Assembly: GCA_016722375.1 (NCBI GenBank)
Contig: JADKJG010000001.1
Coordinates: forward strand, 1 to 64,000
DNA: 64,000 nt
Source: Bacteroidota bacterium
GTDB taxonomy: Bacteria > Bacteroidota > Bacteroidia > Chitinophagales > LD1
Direction: 5' to 3'
In this document: piece by piece, positions 1 to 8,427 of the stretch
Layout of the letters: the number at the start of each line of letters is the position of its first letter
How positions within the stretch are numbered: the stretch's first letter is position 1
Program-made: the position numbers and the translations under genes
The notes under the pieces: model-generated
What the model was told of the DNA's origin: nothing
What the model saw: only the letters and a program-made list of their open reading frames with translations
Databases searched by the model: none

Positions 1-2452
1 TACTGGTATCAGAAGCGACAATCGAGGAGTTTTGAAAACGAGGGTTATTATTCAAGCCTGGTTTAAGCAATTTATCTAAAGTCGCATCTCCGGCATGCAG
101 GTTGTCATAAAGCTTTCCTCCGGGTTCTTTTTCACCGAGGTACGATTTCCAATCATACATAACCGCACCAGAGGCAGTAGAAAGCGCACTGACATAGTTG
201 CTGACGCGGCTCCAATAAGCATCTACCGTTATGGACAACTTTTTAAAGAGCAAACCTTTATAACCCAACTCTAGTGTGGAAGTGTAGGAGTTATTGATTT
301 TCCGCAGGTCTTGAAAGTTGGCGACATTAAGTTTACTGCCTTCAAAGTCGCGAGTGGTAGCAAAGTTGGCATAGTCTATAGCAACCATCGTTGCGCTGTC
401 AATCGTCCCACCTTTATTAGAAATCCCTCCAAAGGCAGAGTTCATGACTGCCACAGTGAGCGCAGAATCCATTGAACTTTTACCCGCAGTAAATCCCATT
501 TTAAGCAAATCGAACATCTTGTTAAAGTTCTCGGAGTTCTTCGAGCGGTCGCCATAAGTAATCCACTCACCAGCCGCCGACTGGTATGGTGCTGTAATAA
601 ATTGGATATTCTTATTCTCATCATATTGATAATTCCATCCGTAAGGATTACCAATGCCACGTATGTTGATACCATTCGGAATACGACCGTTGGCTAAATC
701 AAGAAACTGGTTGAGGGTATTGGGCGAATCAAATGCCCGGTTATAGGTCAGGCGGATGTTATGATTCTCTTTCACCTTGAACACAACCGCCGCACGGGGA
801 CTGGCCGCCACGTTTTTGATAATGCTGTTATAGTCCACTCGCAACGCACCCACCAGTTTGAACCAAGTCAATATTTGGTAGTCGGCCTGAACATATCCTC
901 CTATTTGATTCAATTTGGCTATGGGTTCAAAGCGACCGTCAATTGTTCCCTCGGTATTGGGACGAGTCATCAAGGCATCTATTCCATAAATCAAATTCAG
1001 TTTGTTAAAGAAATAGTTTGAATACTGCGCCTGCACCACGTGCAGCTTCGATTTGTCAACCAAATATTGTACCGGATAAGGAGTAGGCGGCGAAGTAGAA
1101 TTATAGGTGTTGCGGGTAGCATCTGATAGTTGTGGAATAAGATAGGTCTTTCCTGCATTGCTGCTATTGATAAAATACTGGATAAACAGATTCTTCCACT
1201 TGAACCGAGCCTGGAAATACCAATACGTCCAACCTCCTTTATCTCCGCCTGCTTGCCCTGCACCCAAACCGGTCAACTCTACATTATGTGAGTTGGCTAC
1301 TCCACCGCTTAGAATGATGGTAATATCTTTAATCGGGCGAATGTCCACACGGGCATCGGCTGTCCATTTACGGATAAAGAAATCCTTGTGAAACCGGCGA
1401 ATATCAAACTTCGCAGAATCAAGAATGGCAACGCCCGCCGAATCGTGTGTAAACTTCTGAAGCGTATCCCATTGAAACAACTGTCCGTCGCGAACACTTC
1501 CGAAAACCAGACTGTCTCCTTCATTCGGTTCGCGCGGGTCATAGTTTGGATAATCCTGCCCCTGGAAATAGGTGCCCGATATTTTATATCCCAAACGGTC
1601 TTTGAAGAACTTAGCGGAGTGTCGCCCCTCAAAGTTGATGACGTTGCCCGATATCTTTCTGTTATTGTTATACTGCCGATACGATTTATCTAATACGGTC
1701 AGGCCGGTGGTCATCGCCACAGTAGTCATGTAATTTTTCTCCTGATCGAGCGGCGACTTGGTGATGATATGGATTACTCCGCTGGTGGCGTTGGGTCCAT
1801 AAAGCGCTGAGGCCGGCCCGCGCACCACCTCAATCTTCTCTATATCCAACGAACTGGTAGGGATCAACTGGTAAGCGTTTACACGAATGGAAGGTACCGA
1901 ACCGATGCGGTTATCTACCACATTCAGCAAAGCGCCCGAAAAGATATTATTGAATCCGCGCACCACCACATTGCTCGAAACCAAACCGGTGCGCATCACA
2001 TCCACCCCCGGAGTAGTTTTTAGCTGGTCAATAGGTGTAGTAACGATGTTCCGTTCTAGTTGCGATTGCCCCACGACGGAAATCGAAGCCGGAGCATCCA
2101 GCAATTTCTCGCTTCGTTTCGATACCGACACCACCACTTGGTTCAACGAAATGCTCGAAGAAGTCATCTGAACATCATAAACCGTTCGTCCTGCTTCTAT
2201 CCTTATTTCCCGCTCATCATATCCTATATAACTGATTAAAATAGCCTCCGCATCTGATGGAACTTCCAGCGAGTATTTCCCGTCCTCATCGGTGACCGTG
2301 CCAATAGTAGTGCCCTTTACCAACACCGTAGCGCCAATCAAGGCCTGACGGTTTTCGTCACGGACTTTGCCTGTGATGTTTTTGGTTTGTTGGGCGAAAA
2401 GAAAAGAAGAAATGGTTACAAAAACCGAAAGGAGGAGTAGTTTAGTTTTCAT
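1..2452 (-). CDS. TonB-dependent outer-membrane receptor (3' end outside window)
   Basis: Outer-membrane beta-barrel that imports a ligand using TonB/ExbBD energy; 817 codons are visible and the C-terminus lies beyond the left edge. The ATG at 2452 opens a signal peptide ending FLFAQ. Residues about 25-105 form a carboxypeptidase-regulatory-like domain (GKVRDENRQALIGATVLVKG), usual in Bacteroidota receptors. Residues about 112-225 are the plug (VVRGFNN, VVRGPASALYGPNATSGVI). The rest is an aromatic-rich barrel with long loops. No SusD gene adjoins, so a SusC role is not supported; the substrate (siderophore, cofactor, other) cannot be told. An insertion sequence ends 39 bp upstream of the start and has displaced the native upstream DNA. 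Confidence 0.93.
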   Translation of the reverse strand, partial: MKTKLLLLSVFVTISSFLFAQQTKNITGKVRDENRQALIGATVLVKGTTIGTVTDEDGKYSLEVPSDAEAILISYIGYDEREIRIEAGRTVYDVQMTSSSISLNQVVVSVSKRSEKLLDAPASISVVGQSQLERNIVTTPIDQLKTTPGVDVMRTGLVSSNVVVRGFNNIFSGALLNVVDNRIGSVPSIRVNAYQLIPTSSLDIEKIEVVRGPASALYGPNATSGVIHIITKSPLDQEKNYMTTVAMTTGLTVLDKSYRQYNNNRKISGNVINFEGRHSAKFFKDRLGYKISGTYFQGQDYPNYDPREPNEGDSLVFGSVRDGQLFQWDTLQKFTHDSAGVAILDSAKFDIRRFHKDFFIRKWTADARVDIRPIKDITIILSGGVANSHNVELTGLGAGQAGGDKGGWTYWYFQARFKWKNLFIQYFINSSNAGKTYLIPQLSDATRNTYNSTSPPTPYPVQYLVDKSKLHVVQAQYSNYFFNKLNLIYGIDALMTRPNTEGTIDGRFEPIAKLNQIGGYVQADYQILTWFKLVGALRVDYNSIIKNVAASPRAAVVFKVKENHNIRLTYNRAFDSPNTLNQFLDLANGRIPNGINIRGIGNPYGWNYQYDENKNIQFITAPYQSAAGEWITYGDRSKNSENFNKMFDLLKMGFTAGKSSMDSALTVAVMNSAFGGISNKGGTIDSATMVAIDYANFATTRDFEGSKLNVANFQDLRKINNSYTSTLELGYKGLLFKKLSITVDAYWSRVSNYVSALSTASGAVMYDWKSYLGEKEPGGKLYDNLHAGDATLDKLLKPGLNNNPRFQNSSIVASDTS

Positions 2453-2491
2453 AGGTTATGTGTTTTAGTGAGCGAAAAATAAGAGTTTTTT

Positions 2492-2528
2492 GGTTCTATC
2501 GTTAATTGAGGGATAAGAGGTTTAATTT
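2492..2528 (+). repeat. Left terminal inverted repeat of the ISL3 element
   Basis: Begins GGTTCTATCGTTAATTGAGG and matches the reverse complement of 3571-3607 at 36 of 37 positions. The direct repeat AGTTTTTT abuts it on the outside. Confidence 0.92.
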
Positions 2529-2534
2529 GGCAGG

Positions 2535-3560
2535 ATGCTAGATGCCAAAAAGATCTTTGAGCAGATGCTCAAATTACCTGAACCATGGAAGGTATCGGGG
2601 GTGACCCTTGACGAAGCAAATAAGCGAGTGGAAGTTTCTGTAGAATATGAAGCTAAAGAAGCCCCATGTCCCCAGACTGGGGAGATTTGTAAAATCCATG
2701 ACCGGATAAAAAGATGTTGGCGCCATCTGGACACGATGGACTATGAAACCTGGATTTGCAGTCGGCTTCCCCGGGTGAAGAACAGCTTGGGTGAACTCCA
2801 TTTAATAGCTGTTGATTGGTCTGAGACTGGTCTTAGCCATACCCGCCTGTTCGAGAATAGGTGCATCGTTACCTTGCAAAAAACACACTGCCAAAAATCC
2901 GCCTCTGACCTAGTACGGACGAAAAATGTGGGCAGAGCCCGAGGATTAAAGCGACGCAATGTCAACGACATAAAAGCGATCAGCATAGATGAAAAAAGCT
3001 ATCGCAAAGGGCAACAGTATGTCAGCGTTTTGACGAGTGCTAAACAAGGGGAAGTCTTAGATATTTACCCGGGCGCAATGAAGTGGCGGCTACGGCTCTG
3101 CTTCAAAAGGTGTTTAACCCGGAACAACTCGGCGCTATTGAATTAATGTGCTGCGACCTAGCTGAACCCTATATCCAGTCGCTAAAAAAAATTGCCCGAA
3201 GGCTGTGCTGGTTCATGACAAGTTCCATATCGTCAAGCTGCTTACCAATGCCATTGATGAAACACGAGTTGAGTAACCCAGCCTATATTAAAGCGAAGCG
3301 CTGAAAAACAAGGTCAGGTTCGGAGGATTAATGGGACGCTCCCGCAAAGCATGGAAGATGAGAAACTTTTGAACCGAATCCAAACCGAGCAGGAAGCCAT
3401 CATCTTCTTCGAGCGCGTATCAAAACGTCACCACTCCAACACAGAAAAGAGCCAAGAATCAAGCGCTATTTATCCAACACATTACAATCAACCTCCAACG
3501 CCAGAGCAGAGCACAATAGCCAGCAGTCGCCCCCAACTAAAATCTAAGAGCAGCAACTTT
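2535..3560 (+). pseudogene. Degenerate ISL3-family transposase
   Basis: The first open part (2535-3146, 203 codons) has the zinc-ribbon/HTH N-terminus of ISL3 transposases (CWRHLDTMDYETWI, RLPRVK) and the start of the DDE region (ISIDEKSYRKGQQYVSVL). The protein continues in a second frame from about 3070 (VAATALLQKVFNPEQLGA, CCDLAEPYIQSL) and in a third near 3210 (AVLVHDKFHIVKLLTNAIDE). A last conserved scrap near 3480-3530 resembles the A-x-AE-x-NS end of the catalytic core. At least three frame changes and loss of the last 60 or so residues make it non-functional. Confidence 0.88.
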
Positions 3561-3570
3561 TTTTAATGGG

Positions 3571-3607
3571 AAATTAAACCTCTTATCACTCAATTAACGA
3601 TAGAACC
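3571..3607 (-). repeat. Right terminal inverted repeat of the ISL3 element
   Basis: Ends CAATTAACGATAGAACC and is the inverted partner of 2492-2528. It is followed at once by the second AGTTTTTT copy (3608-3615). Confidence 0.92.
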
Positions 3608-3748
3608 AGTTTTTTTAACATTATTATATGATTTGACTACCCACAAAGGATAATTAATCAACCGTTACCGCTTCTTTTTATAGATATAAGGAGTGAAGTG
3701 CATTGAAACTTCAAACCCGGAATGCTGAATTGTTAATGCTGAGTATCG

Positions 3749-3851
3749 TTTCACGCAAAGAGCGCGAAGGCCATCGCAAAGGGCGCAAAGATGTTAGCCA
3801 TATTTCTTTTGAGCCCTCTGCGTGCTATTTTCTTTGCTTCCTGTGCGTGAA
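3749..3851. repeat. Dispersed intergenic CGCAAAG-type inverted repeat
   Basis: Opens with TTTCACGCAAAGAGCGCGAAG and closes with CTTTGCTTCCTGTGCGTGAA, forming a long imperfect hairpin. A related copy lies at 57382-57472. Hairpins of this type are familiar in intergenic DNA of Bacteroidota. Nearby 3861-3900 and 4267-4300 hold short runs of the motif TTCAACATTCAACACTC, another low-complexity intergenic repeat; related strings occur near 3719 and 5915-5945. Confidence 0.6.
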
Positions 3852-4010
3852 GCTGTATTCCATTCAACATTCAACACTCAACATTCCAAACTCAGCACTA
3901 CCCCAAAATCCACACATTATCCACCATCAATTTCGGGGCCTTGTTTTTTTGAATGGCAAACGGTAGCTTTCAATTTTTATCCACAAAAACAAACAAAACA
4001 TGAAACACAA

Positions 4011-4017
4011 AAAAAAC
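4011..4017 (+). other. Slippery heptamer A AAA AAC before a stop codon
   Basis: A short ORF begins ATG at 4000 (Met-Lys-His-Lys-Lys-Asn) and ends TGA at 4018-4020. Its last codons form A-AAA-AAC in exactly the X-XXY-YYZ register for -1 frameshifting. A -1 shift there enters the frame of the LuxR-type protein ending at 4241 and would give about 80 residues starting MKHKKKLRKTQ. A missing A in the eight-A run (4009-4016) would have the same effect and is the simpler alternative. Confidence 0.45.
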
Positions 4018-4046
4018 TGAGGAAGACTCAATTACACACGCTGCAC

Positions 4047-4241
4047 ATGCTGGCGATGGATTACACCTACTCCGACATCATCGGCGAAACGGGCATCACC
4101 CGAAAGGCCGTGGACGGAAGAATCGCTAGGCTGAAAAAATATTTTGGTGTCGAAACTTGTTGGGGATTAGTGGCCGAAGCAGAGCGGCGAGGCTTCATTG
4201 ATTTAAGGACGCTGAAAAAGATGACCAGGGAAGCAAAGTAA
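4047..4241 (+). CDS. Small LuxR/GerE-type helix-turn-helix protein
   Basis: A 64-residue protein that is almost only a LuxR-type HTH: YSDIIGETGITRKAVDGRIA fits the recognition helices, followed by LKKYFGV and an AEAERRGFI end as in GerE domains. No receiver or sensor domain is present, so it would act as a stand-alone DNA-binding protein. The first in-frame ATG is at 4047. Homology appears to extend upstream (LRKTQLHTLH), which suggests the natural start is the ATG at 4000, reached by frameshift or hidden by a one-base sequence error. A 42-bp repeat array begins 185 bp downstream. The target is unknown. Confidence 0.6.
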   Translation: MLAMDYTYSDIIGETGITRKAVDGRIARLKKYFGVETCWGLVAEAERRGFIDLRTLKKMTREAK

Positions 4242-4426
4242 CAGGGCGGAAAATACAAGGTGCTTTATTCAACATTCAGCAATCAAACTTCAGCACTACC
4301 CCACCAAACGTAGTGCATACCCCACAAAACTGCGATGATATATTCCTGATTTTTGCTTTTATGAATTTGGAACAAGCTACCACATCCGAAAACTCAAGCA
4401 AGGCACCGTACAGGCTGAGAGGTGCC

Positions 4427-4790
4427 TTCCCAACGTTGGTAACCCATGAAAAAATGTTGGGACATAGCTTCCTGCCGTTGGGAAGCCTTATAAAAACTCT
4501 GGCAGCTACCTTCCTACCGTTGGGAAAGGGGTTTTTAGTGTTCGGAACCACCTTCCCACCGTTGGGAAACGCATGGAAAATGTTGCGCTACTTATTCCCA
4601 CCGTTGGGAAACAGGCCCCCAGCCTTCGGAACCATATTCCCAACGGTAGGAAAGACTAAAAAAGTATTCGGAACTATGTTCCCAACGTTGGGAATGGACC
4701 ACCAAGAGTTGGGATATACCTTCCCAACGCTGGGAGGCAGGTTTGCAGGATTTGAAACGATAGTCCCGACTTTGATAATGGCCCCTATGC
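4427..4790. repeat. 21/42-bp tandem repeat array 1
   Basis: Eight 42-bp units start at 4427, 4469, 4511, 4553, 4595, 4637, 4679 and 4721, with a decayed ninth at 4763. Each splits into two 21-bp halves that share GTTGGGA at half-unit positions 9-15. The first half carries a palindrome of the form TTCCCAACGTTGGGAA; the second keeps only the right arm. Because 42 is a multiple of 3, long ORFs stay open on both strands (for example 4313-4855 plus), but this is expected from the period and is not evidence of coding. Confidence 0.9.
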
Positions 4791-4867
4791 CTTTTTTTTA
4801 TCACCTCCCGCGTTCAGCAGGTCGCTTCACATGTTTATCATTATTAACCAAATAAAATCAAACCCTT

Positions 4868-5149
4868 ATGATTCAACCAGATCATCTTTTCGGAAATTTC
4901 TTTGATGACAAAAACATCACCGACCGGCGCGCCCGCCGCTTTGCAATCGATGCCCTCGCGCACTTGACCGCTGCTAACGGATCGAACCAATACGACAGCA
5001 TTATTGCAGATCTCACTGCCAAAATCGGTGCCATAGATGGTTCGCTCGACCAAATGCTCATTGACATTGCGCAGCAAAAAGGAGCTACATATAGTGTAGA
5101 TCAAATTATGGAGGCCTTTTTGGAAGAAGTTAGTTATAAAAGGGCATAG
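4868..5149 (+). CDS. Hypothetical protein, first gene of a coupled pair
   Basis: A 93-residue acidic, alanine-rich protein (MIQPDHLFGNFFDDKNITDR...) predicted mainly helical, with no signal peptide or membrane segment. I do not recognise a family. Its TAG stop overlaps the GTG start of the next gene (TAGTG at 5147-5151), so the two are probably translated together. The ATG follows an A-rich, AT-rich leader (AACCAAATAAAATCAAACC) typical of Bacteroidota starts. The 42-bp repeat array ends about 75 bp upstream. Confidence 0.65.
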   Translation: MIQPDHLFGNFFDDKNITDRRARRFAIDALAHLTAANGSNQYDSIIADLTAKIGAIDGSLDQMLIDIAQQKGATYSVDQIMEAFLEEVSYKRA

Positions 5150-5838
5150 TGCGCGACGTGTATCGCACCAACGAAGGGGCCTATCTTGAATTTTATCCGC
5201 AGGAACTAAAGGATTATAATGCCGCCAACAAAACCACTGTCAAGGGCCTGATGGTGCGCTATGCAGCCGCAGCCACCGCCCATGCGGCAGATTTCGACCC
5301 TTCGTTTGTCACCTTGTTTCAGAATTTTCCAACCGCTTTTGTCGGTGCACAAGACAATCAGAGTACCGAGATGGAAGATGTAGGCACCGGTCGGGCCATC
5401 ATTAGTTCACAGCGACAAGCACTGAATATTTCTCTCTACCAAGCCGTGCATTTTGTGGCTTATTATGTGTTGGGCAATATTGAAGCTATGCTCGGGCTGT
5501 TCCGTTTCAACTTGCTCTTTGCTTACGGCCACAGTGCGCCTCACGAAAGATATCACGGCGACCTGTTGCCCAACACAACCGTTGTGGTGATTCATGATAC
5601 CTTCCCGGAAGGCACCAAAATCAAGGTGCGCAATTTCGGTACTACCGATTTAATGATAGGTACGAAAACTGATGACGACCCAACCGGTCTGGTTTGGAAA
5701 ACATTGAAACCAGGCAAAACAAAAACCTATACGAAAGATACCTTGTTCTCACATCCCGACGACACCTACCTCATGGTGCATAACCCCGACCTGAACGACC
5801 ATCTGCCTTATCAAATTGAAAGATGGGTGGAGGATTGA
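5149..5838 (+). CDS. Hypothetical protein, second gene of a coupled pair
   Basis: A 229-residue protein starting at a GTG that overlaps the previous stop. Residues 1-130 look helical (LKDYNAANKTTVKGLMVRYA, an alanine-rich stretch, LYQAVHFVAYYVLGNIEAML). Residues about 145-229 are a beta-rich domain (TTVVVIHDTFPEGTKIKVRN, GLVWKTLKPGKTKTYTKDTL) resembling a small Ig- or fibronectin-like fold. There is no signal peptide. The two-part layout, helical head and beta tail, resembles the unrelated-looking protein at 18379-19047. Function unknown. A terminator follows at 5885. Confidence 0.65.
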   Translation: MRDVYRTNEGAYLEFYPQELKDYNAANKTTVKGLMVRYAAAATAHAADFDPSFVTLFQNFPTAFVGAQDNQSTEMEDVGTGRAIISSQRQALNISLYQAVHFVAYYVLGNIEAMLGLFRFNLLFAYGHSAPHERYHGDLLPNTTVVVIHDTFPEGTKIKVRNFGTTDLMIGTKTDDDPTGLVWKTLKPGKTKTYTKDTLFSHPDDTYLMVHNPDLNDHLPYQIERWVED

Positions 5839-5884
5839 GGCGAGTTGGCGGTTGACGGCTCGCAGATGACAGTAAATTCAATAG

Positions 5885-5908
5885 GCCTCGCGGAAGCGGG
5901 GCTTTTTT
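5885..5908 (+). terminator. Rho-independent terminator after the coupled pair
   Basis: Stem GCCTCGC/GCGGGGC with loop GGAA followed by six T residues, 47 bp after the stop at 5838. Confidence 0.8.
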
Positions 5909-5946
5909 GTTAGTGCTGAGTTTGGAGTGTTGAGTGCTGAATAGAA

Positions 5947-5985
5947 TACAAACCTTCCAAGTCTTTAAGACTTGGAAGGTTTGTA
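5947..5985. repeat. Perfect 39-bp intergenic palindrome
   Basis: Two 19-bp arms (outer sequence TACAAACCTTCCAAG) around a single T, a perfect hairpin between the two terminators. This type of palindrome (AACCTTCCAAGTCTT) recurs in intergenic DNA of Bacteroidota. It lacks a T-run of its own, so it is a dispersed repeat rather than a terminator. Confidence 0.75.
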
Positions 5986-5990
5986 AAGAA

Positions 5991-6016
5991 AAGCCTGGCG
6001 GAAGCAGGGCTTTTTC
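5991..6016. terminator. Bidirectional terminator, 3' of glutamine synthetase
   Basis: Stem AGCCTGGC/GCAGGGCT around GGAA, with a T-run on the plus side and an A-run on the other, so it can stop transcription from both sides, including glnA on the minus strand, which ends at 6037. Confidence 0.7.
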
Positions 6017-6036
6017 TCGATAAGGACTACTGAATG

Positions 6037-8229
6037 TTATCGAATAAACAACATCTCGCGATACTTAGGCAAAGGCCAGATGTTATCGTCCACCTTGGTT
6101 TCGAGTGCATCAGCGTGTTTGCGTATTTCATCGAGATATGGCTTCACGGTATCGCAGAATGCTTTGGAGGACTCGGCTGCCGAACCGGCATGATGCGCTT
6201 TGTCAGAAGCATCATTCATTTTCTCCACCGCCGATTTAATCACATTTACATGTGCCGCAATTTCTTCCAGCATTTCCTTCTGTGCTTTGATAGATGATGC
6301 CGGCACGCCCACTTCCTTCAATCCACGAATATTGGTAACCAGATGGTTCATATATTCCATCGCAGATGGAATGATTTGATTCATAGCGATATCGGCCAGT
6401 ATAGAGGCTTCGGTTTGAATCTTCAGCACATAGTTATGATGCAGCACCGACACGCGGGCATCCAACTCGCGGGCAGAGAAGATACCGGTATCTACCAGTA
6501 CTGATTTGGCACTTTTAGTGAGATAGAAATCAAGTGCATAAGGGGTGGTTTTGACGTTGGATAGTCCGCGCTTCTTGGCTTCCTTTTCCCATGCTTCGCT
6601 GTAACCATCGCCTTCAAACTGAATGCGTTTAGAGTCGGTAATATATTTGCGAATCACACGCATAATGGCTCCTTCTTTGGTTTCGCCCTCTTTGATCAGC
6701 TTATCTACTTCTGATTTAAAATCAAGCAGTTGCTTCCCTACAATAGCGTTCATGATGGTCATAGGCAGGGCGCAGTTGGCGGAAGAACCCACGGCACGGA
6801 ACTCAAACTTATTTCCAGTGAAGGCAAAAGGGGATGTGCGGTTCCGGTCGGTGTTGTCGAGCATCACATCCGGTATCTTGTTGTGAATATCTAATTTGAG
6901 ATTAGCGTTGACCAGTTCATCATATTTTCCTTTGGCCACGCGCTTCTCTACTTCTTCCAACACATCATTCATATAAGAACCGGTAAATACGGAGATGATA
7001 GCCGGAGGTGCTTCGTTGGCGCCGAGGCGATGGTCGTTGTTGGCCGAGGCGATAGAGGCGCGAAGCAAGTCGCTGTATTCATTCACGGCCTTCATCACAT
7101 TCACAAAGAAGGTGAGAAACAACAAATTGCTTTTAGGAGTAGAGCCGGGAGAAAGGAGGTTCTTTCCGGTGTCGGTACTCATGCTCCAGTTGTTGTGTTT
7201 GCCGCTACCGTTCACGCCGGCAAAAGGCTTTTCATGATTCAACACCCGCAGTTTATGACGGCGAGCTACACGGTCCATGATGTCCATAAGCAGTGAGTTG
7301 TGATCCACAGCTACATTTACTTCTTCAAACATCGGGGCACATTCAAACTGTCCTGGTGCCACTTCGTTGTGGCGGGTGCGAACCGGTATGCCGAGTTTAT
7401 GACACTCGGTTTCAAAGTCGAGCATGTAAGCGTAAGTTCTTTCAGGAATAGAACCAAAGTAGTGGTCTTCAAACTGCTGTCCTTTCTGCGGCGGCGCGCC
7501 GACTAAGGTCCTTCCGGAAAACATCAGGTCAGGGCGCTGATAATAGAAGGCTTCATCAATCAGGAAGTATTCTTGTTCCCAACCCAAGGTCACCATAACC
7601 TTGGTTACTTCTTTATCAAAAAGATTGATCACCGGCATAGCCGCCTGTTCTAAGAAATGAGAAGCCTTGAGCAGCGGTGCTTTATAGTCCAGTGATTCGC
7701 CGGTGTAGGAAATAAATATAGTTGGAATACAAAGTGTTTTGCCCTGGCCGATTTCCATGATGAAAGCCGGAGAACCCGGGTCCCAGGCGGTGTAGCCGCG
7801 CGCTTCAAAAGTGGCGCGAATACCTCCGCTTGGAAATGAAGAAGCATCCGGTTCCTGTTGAACCAAAGCGTCGCCGCTGAAAACCTCCACGGCTTGGTCA
7901 CCCTTGAGCGTAAAGAACATGTCGTGCTTCTCGGCCGTTAGACCGGTGAGCGGTTGAAACCAGTGTGTGTAGGACGTAGCGCCGCGCTTCATCGCCCAGT
8001 TTTTCATTCCTGCAGCTACACCGTCAGCCATCTCGCGACTGATTTTGGAGCCGGCCTTAATGGCATTCTTAACGGCCATATATGCTTCGTCTGAAAGATA
8101 CTCGCGCATGGCAGCATCGTTAAACACACGAGAGGCAAAATATTCAGAGACTTTGTTTCCGGCAATTCCTGGAGAAACAACTTCTCGGTTAATAACGGTT
8201 TGGATGGCTTCCTGGCGGGCTTTATTCAT
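6037..8229 (-). CDS. glnN: Glutamine synthetase, type III (GSIII/GlnN)
   Basis: Cytosolic ATP-dependent ligation of ammonia to glutamate, the main route of ammonia assimilation. The 730-residue product from the ATG at 8229 matches the usual GSIII length (about 730, against 470 for GSI). Clear family blocks are GGIRATFEARGYTAWDPGSP near residue 130, the glutamate/metal region LGWEQEYFLID, VRTRHNEVAPGQFECAP, the nucleotide-site block FAGVNGSGKHNNWS and RTSPFAFTGNKFEFRAVGSS. An in-frame upstream start (8283) would add 18 residues outside the family; MNKARQEAIQ fits better. The gene is monocistronic with a terminator 3' and 200 bp of unremarkable AT-rich DNA 5'. Confidence 0.96.
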   Translation of the reverse strand: MNKARQEAIQTVINREVVSPGIAGNKVSEYFASRVFNDAAMREYLSDEAYMAVKNAIKAGSKISREMADGVAAGMKNWAMKRGATSYTHWFQPLTGLTAEKHDMFFTLKGDQAVEVFSGDALVQQEPDASSFPSGGIRATFEARGYTAWDPGSPAFIMEIGQGKTLCIPTIFISYTGESLDYKAPLLKASHFLEQAAMPVINLFDKEVTKVMVTLGWEQEYFLIDEAFYYQRPDLMFSGRTLVGAPPQKGQQFEDHYFGSIPERTYAYMLDFETECHKLGIPVRTRHNEVAPGQFECAPMFEEVNVAVDHNSLLMDIMDRVARRHKLRVLNHEKPFAGVNGSGKHNNWSMSTDTGKNLLSPGSTPKSNLLFLTFFVNVMKAVNEYSDLLRASIASANNDHRLGANEAPPAIISVFTGSYMNDVLEEVEKRVAKGKYDELVNANLKLDIHNKIPDVMLDNTDRNRTSPFAFTGNKFEFRAVGSSANCALPMTIMNAIVGKQLLDFKSEVDKLIKEGETKEGAIMRVIRKYITDSKRIQFEGDGYSEAWEKEAKKRGLSNVKTTPYALDFYLTKSAKSVLVDTGIFSARELDARVSVLHHNYVLKIQTEASILADIAMNQIIPSAMEYMNHLVTNIRGLKEVGVPASSIKAQKEMLEEIAAHVNVIKSAVEKMNDASDKAHHAGSAAESSKAFCDTVKPYLDEIRKHADALETKVDDNIWPLPKYREMLFIR

Positions 8230-8427
8230 ATACGTTGGTTGGTTTAAATTAAGCCGCAAAGGTAATTTCAGCTTGCACAACAAGAAATAAAAACAAAGAA
8301 TTTATGCACTTATTTATCTAAACATGTGGAGAAACATTCGGTTAGTGCAGATATTTTAAGTGAATTGAGCAGTTATTTGAAGTAACATGACTAGTTTCAA
8401 CTATAACAGTACATATTTACATTTCAA

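Larger units (their letters stand above)
2492..3607 (+). mobile_element. ISL3-family insertion sequence, decayed
   Basis: A 1116-bp element bounded by 37-bp terminal inverted repeats (one mismatch) and flanked by an 8-bp direct repeat AGTTTTTT at 2484-2491 and 3608-3615. Eight-base target duplications and ends beginning GG are typical of ISL3. The single transposase reading frame is broken by frameshifts and lacks the usual C-terminal end, so the copy should be inactive. It is shorter than typical ISL3 elements (about 1.3 kb or more), which suggests an internal deletion. It sits between the TonB receptor start and that gene's former upstream region. Confidence 0.9.

Noticed and set aside
4313..4855. 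180-codon plus-strand ORF through array 1 (14-residue repeats, FPPLGN-like)
   Set aside because: The period is a multiple of three, so a stop-free unit keeps the frame open by itself; there is no start context and no family.
6034..8290. Several ORFs on the strand opposite glutamine synthetase
   Set aside because: They are shadows of the strongly conserved GSIII reading frame and have no homology of their own.
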